A stretch of 9,088 nt of DNA from Candidatus Rifleibacteriota bacterium (GTDB lineage Bacteria > Vulcanimicrobiota > Xenobia > Xenobiales > Xenobiaceae). The stretch spans positions 1 through 9,088 of the forward strand of contig CAAGRW010000086.1 of NCBI GenBank assembly GCA_900772775.1, given 5' to 3'. Numbering within the stretch: position 1 is the first letter of the stretch; every line of letters starts with the position of its first letter. The position numbers and the translations under genes are program-made. The notes under the pieces were generated by a model, which saw nothing but the letters and a program-made list of their open reading frames with translations, did no database searches and was not told where the DNA came from. This document shows positions 1 to 5,636 of this stretch, piece by piece.

Positions 1-37
1 GATTACAGCAAAAACAACTAAGTTTTGAAAGCTATTA

Positions 38-64
38 TTGAAATAAGATACAAATAGATGTAAT
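38..64 (+). promoter_or_regulatory. Weak candidate promoter for the cit operon
   Basis: TTGAAA at 38-43 and TGTAAT at 59-64 each match the sigma-70/sigma-A consensus at five of six positions. Their spacing of 15 nt is shorter than the usual 16-18. Transcription would start near position 71, just before the paired hairpins at 80-119. A second, weaker pair is TTAATA at 122-127 and TATTAG at 144-149 with 16 nt between. Neither is strong, and in AT-rich DNA such matches arise by chance. Confidence 0.25.
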
Positions 65-79
65 CGTCTAGAAAAAATT

Positions 80-119
80 AAGCCTTTAAAGCAGCGAAAC
101 AGGCAAAGGCTTTTTGCCT
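80..119 (+). terminator. Overlapping alternative hairpins (terminator or attenuator candidate)
   Basis: AAGCCTTT (80-87) is exactly complementary to AAAGGCTT (105-112), giving an 8-bp stem with a 17-nt loop that runs into a T stretch ending at 115. A second stem pairs AGGCAAA (101-107) with TTTGCCT (113-119) around a 5-nt loop. Both need bases 105-107, so only one can form at a time. The first has the look of a weak intrinsic terminator. It may end an upstream transcript, or act as an attenuator if the promoter at 38-64 is real. The stems have few GC pairs and the T-run is short, so the call is tentative. Confidence 0.35.
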
Positions 120-217
120 ACTTAATAGAAATATTTATGGCCATATTAGTGTGGGACTTTCCAGTCCTGAGCTGTCTGAGCATTTCAGAGTTTGGCACAC
201 ACCTCTCCAATGATAAA

Positions 218-225
218 AGGAAGGG
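218..225 (+). promoter_or_regulatory. Ribosome binding site setting the citD TTG start
   Basis: The purine-rich AGGAAGGG lies 8 nt before a TTG codon at 234. It is the best Shine-Dalgarno sequence in the region. It lies inside the frame that the earlier in-frame candidates (TTG 192, ATG 210) would translate, which argues that 234 is the true start. Confidence 0.7.
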
Positions 226-233
226 CAATTACT

Positions 234-518
234 TTGAAGTTAGTTACCAAAGCCGAAGCCGGTACCTTAGAATCTGGCGATATCCATATCGAAGTAGAAT
301 CTGCCGATACTCCCGGCGTAGAAGTAGATCTCAGCAGTACGGTTATGAAACTGTACGGACGCCAAATTACTAAAGTTATCAAAGAAACCGTCGCTGAACT
401 CGGCGTGGACGGTGTCGTCGTCACGGCTGTAGACAAAGGCGCTTTAGACTGCACAGTTAAAGCCAGAGTCAAGACTGCCATTTACAGAGCTTGTCAAAGC
501 AACGAGTATTCTTGGTAA
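234..518 (+). CDS. citD: Citrate lyase acyl carrier protein (gamma subunit)
   Basis: CitD is the small acyl carrier of citrate lyase (EC 4.1.3.6), a cytoplasmic complex that splits citrate into acetate and oxaloacetate. It carries the 2'-(5''-phosphoribosyl)-3'-dephospho-CoA arm. With the TTG start at 234 it is 94 residues, close to the family norm of just under 100. The conserved AGTLESGD stretch then puts the modified serine at position 14, the residue known to be modified in Klebsiella CitD. The conserved VDKGALDC motif is near residues 66-73. In-frame starts at 192 (TTG) and 210 (ATG) would give longer N-termini not seen in relatives and lack a better binding site. The gene begins the operon and is followed by citE after a short gap. 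Identification is by recalled similarity to E. coli CitD. Confidence 0.95.
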   Translation: MKLVTKAEAGTLESGDIHIEVESADTPGVEVDLSSTVMKLYGRQITKVIKETVAELGVDGVVVTAVDKGALDCTVKARVKTAIYRACQSNEYSW

Positions 519-525
519 AAAAAGT

Positions 526-532
526 AAGGAAG
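526..532 (+). promoter_or_regulatory. Ribosome binding site for citE
   Basis: AAGGAAG sits 11 nt before ATG 544. The alternative GTG at 532 overlaps this site and has no Shine-Dalgarno sequence of its own, so ATG 544 is the preferred start. Confidence 0.6.
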
Positions 533-543
533 TGGCGAAAATT

Positions 544-1443
544 ATGGCACAGAAGCAAAGACTCCGCAGAACTATGATGTTTGTGCCGGGAAATAATCCC
601 GGTATGATGAGAGACGCCCATATTTATGGTTCTGATTCTCTCATGTTTGACCTTGAAGACTCCGTATCTATGGCCGAAAAGGATGCCGCCAGACAGCTCG
701 TCTATCAAGCCATAAAAACTATCGATTACGGCAACACTGAAATTGTTGTCCGCATAAATCCTTTAGACACACCTTACGGCAGAGCCGATGTAGAAGCAAT
801 GGTAGCTGCCGGAGCTCACGTTTTGCGTATGCCCAAAACAGAAACTCCCAAAGATATTACCGATTGCGAAGTCGTCATTGAAGAGATGGAGAAAAAGCAC
901 GGCCGTCCAGTAGGAGATACTCTTATGATGGCCGCCATTGAAGGAGCTTTGGGTGTAGTTAATGCTTACCAAATCGCTACCGCTTCGCAAAGATTGATCG
1001 GTATAGCCTTAGGTGCCGAAGATTTTTGCGCTAATATGAAATGTCAGCGTACCAAAACTGGCGCTGAGCTTCAATTAGCTCGTCAGACTATCGTTTTAGC
1101 AGCCCGTGCTGCCGGCATTGACGCTTTGGATACAGTTTATTCCGACGTCAACAACGAAGAGCAATTACTTTACGAAGCCAGACTGATTAAAGATCTGGGT
1201 TTTGACGGCAAGAGTGTGATTAACCCACGCCAAATTGCTCCAGTTCATTCCGTTTTCAATCCTACTGCCAAAGATATCGAGAAAGCCAAGCGAGTTGTAG
1301 CCGCTATTAAAGAAGCTGAAGCCAAAGGCTCAGGCGTAATTAGCTTAAATGGTAAAATGGTCGATAAGCCCGTCGCCATTAGAGCTCAAAGAGTTATCGA
1401 ATTGGCCATCATTTCAGGAATCATTTCCCCTTCGGAGGTATAA
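544..1443 (+). CDS. citE: Citrate lyase beta subunit (citryl-ACP lyase)
   Basis: CitE (EC 4.1.3.34) cleaves citryl-CitD to oxaloacetate and acetyl-CitD. It belongs to the HpcH/HpaI aldolase-like TIM-barrel family. From ATG 544 it is 299 residues, the usual length. Family signatures are visible in order: MMFVPG at 11-16, FDLEDSV at 35-41, VVRIN at 68-72, AAIEGALG at 130-137, GIALGAEDF at 153-161, YSDVNNE at 199-205, GFDGKSVINPRQ at 219-230 and SLNGKMVDKPV at 267-277. Glu133 and Asp160 fit the Mg2+ ligands known for the family. An in-frame GTG at 532 would add four residues but overlaps the ribosome binding site. The stop lies 5 nt before citF, whose ribosome binding site is inside the end of citE. 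Confidence 0.97.
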   Translation: MAQKQRLRRTMMFVPGNNPGMMRDAHIYGSDSLMFDLEDSVSMAEKDAARQLVYQAIKTIDYGNTEIVVRINPLDTPYGRADVEAMVAAGAHVLRMPKTETPKDITDCEVVIEEMEKKHGRPVGDTLMMAAIEGALGVVNAYQIATASQRLIGIALGAEDFCANMKCQRTKTGAELQLARQTIVLAARAAGIDALDTVYSDVNNEEQLLYEARLIKDLGFDGKSVINPRQIAPVHSVFNPTAKDIEKAKRVVAAIKEAEAKGSGVISLNGKMVDKPVAIRAQRVIELAIISGIISPSEV

Positions 1444-1448
1444 CGAAC

Positions 1449-3005
1449 ATGAAGAACCTTATCGGACATGAAATTCCAGAACAGGTGGCAGCAGAACTCG
1501 GTCTGGGCATTTACGGCGTCGACGTCGATCCTCGCGTTGCGGAAAAAGATCCTACTCCACTTCCCGAGCGTGAGAAGAAAAATAATAAAATTGTCGCTTC
1601 TATAGAAGAGGCCGTGAAGCTCTGCGGCTTAAAAGACGGCATGACGATCTCTTTCCATCATCATTTCCGCAATGGCGATCAAGTGCTCAACCAAGTTATG
1701 GATGTTTTGGCCAAAATGGGCTTTAAGAACTTGCGTATCGCCTCTTCCTCTTTAACTAGCGTTCATGCTCCTTTGGTCGAGCATATTAAAAATGGTGTTG
1801 TTTCCCATATCGAAAGTTCCGGTTGCCGCGGTCGTTTAGCCGATGAAATTTCTCGCGGTATTATGGATGAACCGGTTATCTTCCGCTCCCACGGTGGACG
1901 TGCCGCTGCTATTGCCGACGGTAAATTGCATATCGACGTAGCTTTCTTGGGCGCCCCCGTTTCCGACGCTTACGGTAACGCCAGCGGTGTATGTTTGGAC
2001 GAAAGTATAGAAGGTGTCGCTGAATGCGGTAGTCTCGGTTATGCAAAGGTAGACGCTCAATACGCCGACAAAACCATCATTATTACCAACAAAATCGTAA
2101 AGTATCCCAACGCCGTGCAAAGCATTGAAGGCACTTTGGTAGATTATGTAGTGCTGGTTGATTCAATTGGCGATCCTTCCAAAATTTCTGCCGGAGCTGC
2201 TCGCTTCACTAGCAATCCACGCGATTTGATGATCGCCGAAACTGCAGCCAAAGTTATTATCAACTCTGGTTACTTCCGTAATGGCATGTCCTTACAAACA
2301 GGTACCGGCGGCGCTTCTTTGGCTGTAACTCGCTTCTTGGCCGATTCCATGATCGAAAAAGGAGTTAAAGCTCGTTTCGCTTTGGGTGGTATTACCGGTC
2401 AAATCGTCAAATTACATGAGCAAGGTTTAATCGAGACTCTTTGGGACGTCCAAGACTTCGATACTGAAGCGGCCTCCTCTCTGCGTCGCAACCCCAATCA
2501 TCACGAAGTTGACGGCGTATTATACGCTACACCTTTTAATAGAGGCTCAATCTTAAATCAACTCGATATCGTGGTACTTTCCGCTTTGGAAATTGACGTC
2601 AACTTTAACGTCAACGTGTTGACCGGCTCTGACGGCGTTATTCGCGGCGCCATTGGTGGCCATCCCGATACGGCTAAAGGTGCCGATTTAGCCATTATCG
2701 TTTCTCCTCTGATTCGCGGTCGCATTCCTTGTGTACGTGATAAAGTGAGCACGATTTGTACTGATGGCCATGATTGCGACGTTTTAGTTACCGATGTGGG
2801 TATCGCTGTCAATCCCAACCGCCCTGAAGTAAAAGAGCGTTTGGTAGCAGCCGGTATGAAAGTTTACGATATTCACGAACTTAAAGAAATGGCCGAAAAA
2901 GTCGTGGGTAAACCTGATGATTTAGAGTTTACCGACAAAATCGTCGCTGTAGTAACAGCTCCCGACGGCACTATTTTGGATTTGGTTCACGGTGTTACCG
3001 ATTAG
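1449..3005 (+). CDS. citF: Citrate lyase alpha subunit (citrate:acetyl-ACP transferase)
   Basis: CitF (EC 2.8.3.10) swaps the acetyl group on CitD for citrate, forming citryl-CitD and acetate. It is 518 residues, close to the 510 or so of E. coli CitF, and aligns along its length with that protein as recalled. Recognisable stretches are DGMTISFHHHFRNGD at 63-77, MGFKNLRIASSSL at 90-102, HAPLVEHI at 106-113, NSGYFRNGMSLQTGTGGASL at 272-291, FALGGITG at 310-317, RNPNHHE at 347-353, LSALEIDVNFNVNVLTGSDG at 377-396, SPLIRGRIP at 419-427 and GIAVNPNRPE at 451-460. GGAGGT at 1434-1439, in the last codons of citE, is a good ribosome binding site 9 nt from the ATG. The 3' end overlaps citX by 14 nt. 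Confidence 0.97.
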   Translation: MKNLIGHEIPEQVAAELGLGIYGVDVDPRVAEKDPTPLPEREKKNNKIVASIEEAVKLCGLKDGMTISFHHHFRNGDQVLNQVMDVLAKMGFKNLRIASSSLTSVHAPLVEHIKNGVVSHIESSGCRGRLADEISRGIMDEPVIFRSHGGRAAAIADGKLHIDVAFLGAPVSDAYGNASGVCLDESIEGVAECGSLGYAKVDAQYADKTIIITNKIVKYPNAVQSIEGTLVDYVVLVDSIGDPSKISAGAARFTSNPRDLMIAETAAKVIINSGYFRNGMSLQTGTGGASLAVTRFLADSMIEKGVKARFALGGITGQIVKLHEQGLIETLWDVQDFDTEAASSLRRNPNHHEVDGVLYATPFNRGSILNQLDIVVLSALEIDVNFNVNVLTGSDGVIRGAIGGHPDTAKGADLAIIVSPLIRGRIPCVRDKVSTICTDGHDCDVLVTDVGIAVNPNRPEVKERLVAAGMKVYDIHELKEMAEKVVGKPDDLEFTDKIVAVVTAPDGTILDLVHGVTD

Positions 3006-3516
3006 TGGGCCCAAAATAGAATTGGAATTGCTGCTGGAAAGTCGAGACAGACGCTGTGCTTTTCAGCAGCAACTTCTCAAGCAATATCATTTGCCCCTCG
3101 TCAGTTTTATGGTCAATATGCCGGGGCCTGTTAAAAGGTGTCCTTTAAGTGAAAAGCTTCACACTCTGGGATGCTTAGAATTAAAGAAAGCTTTTAATTC
3201 TAAGATCATTTGGAGTACGGTAAAAGTATTGAATACAGGCTGCGAGGGGTATTTTGTAATTGATTTAGAGGCTACAAAATTAAAGCGCCTGACTTGCTAT
3301 TTGGAGGATACTCATCCTTTAGGACGCTTGTGGGATTTTGATGTACATACCGAGCAAGGTCAAGTGAGTCGTGCCCAGCTAGATATTGCCTCTCGTACTT
3401 GTCTTATTTGCAACAATCCCGCTCCGGTATGCGCACGTAGCCGAGCCCATAGCGTCGAGGAACTTTTGAGCCATATACAAAAAATGGCCAACCAATATTT
3501 CGGAGAATCTACCTAA
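2992..3516 (+). CDS. citX: Apo-citrate lyase phosphoribosyl-dephospho-CoA transferase
   Basis: CitX (EC 2.7.7.61) transfers the prosthetic group made by CitG onto the CitD serine, turning apo-enzyme into holo-enzyme. The 174-residue product has the hallmarks of the family: an N-terminal ESRDRR segment (16-21), PLVSFMVNMPGPVK (35-48), HPLGRLWDFDV (108-118) and a C-terminal cysteine-rich signature with CLIC at 137-140, CAR at 147-149 and His153. Here it is a free-standing protein, whereas some bacteria fuse it to CitG. The GTG start at 2992 lies inside the end of citF in another frame. A TTG at 3022 is an alternative but would shorten the N-terminus against E. coli CitX. Neither start has a strong ribosome binding site, so translation probably depends on coupling to citF. 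Confidence 0.9.
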   Translation: MLPISGPKIELELLLESRDRRCAFQQQLLKQYHLPLVSFMVNMPGPVKRCPLSEKLHTLGCLELKKAFNSKIIWSTVKVLNTGCEGYFVIDLEATKLKRLTCYLEDTHPLGRLWDFDVHTEQGQVSRAQLDIASRTCLICNNPAPVCARSRAHSVEELLSHIQKMANQYFGEST

Positions 3517-3519
3517 AAA

Positions 3520-4557
3520 GTGGAAAATGACATTTTTACTCCGCTGCAATTAAACTTAACTTCCGATTCAGAAAAACAGCGTTTGGCAGCTTTTTTAGCT
3601 CAAGCCGAACTGCGTTTAGACGAAAATTTGCAGTATTATGCCGTGCTATGCAATACACAAAGCGAGATTATCTGCGGCGGAGGCTTCGATGGCAACATTA
3701 TAAAATGTGTGGCTGTTTCGGAAGAAGCTCGCGGCCTTGGTTTGGTAAATACTCTTATTTCACACTTACGTTCCGAAATTGTCAGTCGCGGAGCCGACAA
3801 TATTTTTGTATATACTAAGCCTGAAAACAAACATATTTTCGAAAGTTTAGCTTTTTATACTGTTGGCACTTCTCCAAGAGCAATTTTGTTAGAAAGCTCC
3901 AAACGTGGCATAGTACGCTTAAAAAATAGCTTAGCTAAGCACAAGAAGCCGGGAATCAACGGCGCTATCGTAATGAATGCCAACCCCTTTACGCTTGGCC
4001 ACCTTTATTTAGTTCAAGAAGCAGCCAAACGCTGTGACAACCTGTATGTCTTTCCCGTGCGAGCCGACCGTTCCGAATTTCCCTACAAAGATCGCTATCG
4101 CTTGGTGGAAGAAGGCTGCGCTTGCCTAGACAATGTTGAAATTTTGGACGGTGGCAACTATATCATTTCCGGAGCCACTTTTCCCACCTACTTTTTGAAG
4201 CAAATGGGCCAAGCTGCCCAGACACAAGCCCAACTGGTGTTGGATATTTTTGCTCGCCATATAGCTCCAAGCTTAGATATTAAAATACGTTTTGTAGGCA
4301 GCGAGCCGCTCGATCCTTTTACCCAAACTTTTAACGAAACAATGCTCCAAATTTTGCCACCCCACGACATAAAAGTTGAAGTTATTGAGCGCTTGCAAAG
4401 TAATGGACAACCAGTTAGCGCCAGTCGTGTTCGCACTTTGCTAAAAGAAGGCCGCTTGGCCGAAACCCAAAGCTTGGTGCCACCATCCACATTCGCTTAT
4501 TTTGCTACGCCTGCAGGCCAAAAAGTTATAGCCTCGCTTCGCCAACGCCAATCATGA
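3520..4557 (+). CDS. citC: [Citrate (pro-3S)-lyase] ligase
   Basis: CitC (EC 6.2.1.22) uses ATP and acetate to acetylate the thiol of the CitD prosthetic group, activating citrate lyase. The 345-residue product is close to the roughly 350 of E. coli CitC and has the expected two parts. An N-terminal GNAT-like domain covers about residues 20-125, with VAVSEEARGLGL at 64-75 resembling the acetyl-CoA-binding turn. A C-terminal nucleotidyltransferase-fold domain has MNANPFTLGH at 152-161 (the TxGH nucleotide-binding motif), RADRSEFPYKDRYRLVEEG at 181-199 and SASRVR at 300-305 near the C-terminus. The GTG start at 3520 is 3 nt after citX; the nearest purine tract (GGAG at 3502-3505) is far away, so initiation is weak or coupled. 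The stop overlaps the citG start as ATGA. In enterobacteria citC lies ahead of citD, so its place after citX is a rearranged order. Confidence 0.95.
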   Translation: MENDIFTPLQLNLTSDSEKQRLAAFLAQAELRLDENLQYYAVLCNTQSEIICGGGFDGNIIKCVAVSEEARGLGLVNTLISHLRSEIVSRGADNIFVYTKPENKHIFESLAFYTVGTSPRAILLESSKRGIVRLKNSLAKHKKPGINGAIVMNANPFTLGHLYLVQEAAKRCDNLYVFPVRADRSEFPYKDRYRLVEEGCACLDNVEILDGGNYIISGATFPTYFLKQMGQAAQTQAQLVLDIFARHIAPSLDIKIRFVGSEPLDPFTQTFNETMLQILPPHDIKVEVIERLQSNGQPVSASRVRTLLKEGRLAETQSLVPPSTFAYFATPAGQKVIASLRQRQS

Positions 4558-5519
4558 GCCAGCCCGACCGAGTGAGTACATATGTAGCTGAGTGCGCCCT
4601 GGAAGCTTTACTTTTGGAAGTGGCCGCTACTCCTAAGCCAGGCTTGGTGGATAGGCGCAATAATGGCGCTCATCGCGATATGAATTTTTATACTTTTATC
4701 CGTAGCGCCCTAAGTTTGCGCCCTTATTTTGTGCTTATGGCCCAAGCTGGAGAAGAATCGGCTAAATTATCTCCTCAGGAGCTTTTTGAGCAAGTGCGCA
4801 GCTTGGGCTTAAAAGCCGAAAAAGCTATGTTTGCGGCCACTAATAATATCAATACCCACAAGGGCGCACTCTTTGCCCTGGGCCTTTTGTGTGCCTCAGC
4901 AGGCCGGGCGTGCTGCACACAAAAAGCCAACAAGTCGGGCTGGCAACCCGTTGAGTTGGGCCAATTCGTTGCCCAAATGAGCCAAGGGCTCTGCAGTCGC
5001 GAATTGGCCTGCCTAAATACGCTCGCAGCGCAGGCCACCAACGCAAGCCAAGCAACAGGCGCCGTATTGCCTACAGAGTGTAAAGCGGAATTTGAACCTA
5101 ACATAAAGGCACAGCCAACACCAACGCTAACGCATGGACAGCGCATGTATTTGCAATACGGCGCCTGTGGGGCTCGCGGTCAAGCTGAAAGTGGTTTTGC
5201 TCAGGTAATCGATAAATATTTGCCTTACCTGAGACGTTTAAAAAAACAACAGCTTGACCAAGACGAAATGCTAGTACGCACGCTCTTAATGATTGGCGCC
5301 GACTTAGATGATACCAATATTCTCAACCGAGTCGGCGCCAGCAAGGCCGCGTGGGCCAAGGAAGCCTGCGCTGCGCTGCACGAGCACTACACGCGTGAGG
5401 CCGCCTGCCGCTTGGACGATTTGTTTATAAAGGAGCGAATCAGCCCAGGCGGCTCTGCCGATCTTTTAAGCGTAACCATATTTTTAGATAAGTTGGCGGC
5501 CTCGGAAAAATATTTTTAA
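4554..5519 (+). CDS. citG: Triphosphoribosyl-dephospho-CoA synthase
   Basis: CitG (EC 2.4.2.52) joins ATP and dephospho-CoA to make the precursor of the citrate lyase prosthetic group, with release of adenine. Family motifs are present in order: EVAATPKPGLVDRRNNGAHR at 22-41, NINTHKGALFALGLL at 98-112, GARGQAESGF at 206-215, DLDDTNILNRVG at 250-261 and ISPGGSADLL at 296-305. At 321 residues it is longer than the 292 or so of E. coli CitG. Most of the extra length is one block, about residues 154-190 (5013-5123), between the REL motif and the LTHGQRMYLQYG motif; it is rich in Ala, Thr, Gln and Pro and looks like a loop or linker. The ATG overlaps the citC stop in an ATGA and has no Shine-Dalgarno sequence, so it is read by coupling. 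The related malonate decarboxylase protein MdcB is the alternative, but the cit context settles it. Confidence 0.94.
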   Translation: MSQPDRVSTYVAECALEALLLEVAATPKPGLVDRRNNGAHRDMNFYTFIRSALSLRPYFVLMAQAGEESAKLSPQELFEQVRSLGLKAEKAMFAATNNINTHKGALFALGLLCASAGRACCTQKANKSGWQPVELGQFVAQMSQGLCSRELACLNTLAAQATNASQATGAVLPTECKAEFEPNIKAQPTPTLTHGQRMYLQYGACGARGQAESGFAQVIDKYLPYLRRLKKQQLDQDEMLVRTLLMIGADLDDTNILNRVGASKAAWAKEACAALHEHYTREAACRLDDLFIKERISPGGSADLLSVTIFLDKLAASEKYF

Positions 5520-5557
5520 CATTTAATCTTTTTGGCAGTAGGCTTTTTGCTTATATG

Positions 5558-5579
5558 ACGAATTAACAGCGTTATTCGT
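5558..5579. promoter_or_regulatory. Inverted repeat ahead of the aconitase gene (operator candidate)
   Basis: ACGAAT (5558-5563) and AAC (5565-5567) pair with GTT (5571-5573) and ATTCGT (5574-5579). This gives nine pairs with one bulged T and a 3-nt centre. No T-run follows, so it is not a normal terminator. A -10-like TATATG at 5552-5557 directly precedes it, so the repeat would cover the transcription start if that promoter is real. The best -35-like element, TTGGCA at 5532-5537, is only 14 nt away, which weakens the promoter. The remainder of the 117-nt gap (5520-5636) shows no gene. Confidence 0.35.
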
Positions 5580-5620
5580 GCAGAAACATCACTAAAATTG
5601 CTGCAGACGGATAGGAAACC

Positions 5621-5628
5621 AAGGAGGA
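5621..5628 (+). promoter_or_regulatory. Strong ribosome binding site for the aconitase gene
   Basis: AAGGAGGA is a near-perfect Shine-Dalgarno sequence with 8 nt before ATG 5637. It decides the start against an in-frame upstream TTG at 5598 that would add 13 residues with no relation to the family. Confidence 0.85.
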
Positions 5629-5636
5629 AGAACCAC

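Larger units (their letters stand above)
1..233. other. Leader region upstream of citD, no gene recognised
   Basis: This stretch holds no convincing coding region. All three forward frames close early (TAA at 19-21, TGA at 26-28, TGA at 37-39), so the first bases could be the tail of a gene lying to the left, but too little remains to tell. The region is AT-rich. It contains a promoter-like pair (38-64), two overlapping hairpins (80-119) and a small hairpin with stem GGACT/AGTCC and loop TTCC (154-167). A short forward reading frame at 137-373 runs across the citD start in another frame and resembles no family, so it is not annotated. Confidence 0.6.

Noticed and set aside
1..21. Possible 3' end of an upstream gene finishing at TAA 19-21
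   Set aside because: Only six codons are visible, which is far too few to support a coding call.
137..373. Forward reading frame of 78 codons across the citD start
   Set aside because: It is out of frame with the well-supported citD, is very rich in Arg, Ser and Tyr, and resembles no family. It is a shadow of citD.
4775..5146. Reverse-strand open frames opposite citG, including the insertion
   Set aside because: The Ala/Cys/Leu-rich translations follow from complementing Ala/Gln-rich codons in citG. I found no family match and no independent expression signal.
5540..5552. GGCTTTTTGC stretch after citG as an intrinsic terminator
   Set aside because: The T-run is not preceded by a stable complementary stem, and the nearby palindrome at 5558-5579 lacks a T-run after it. 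No terminator can be supported between citG and the aconitase gene.
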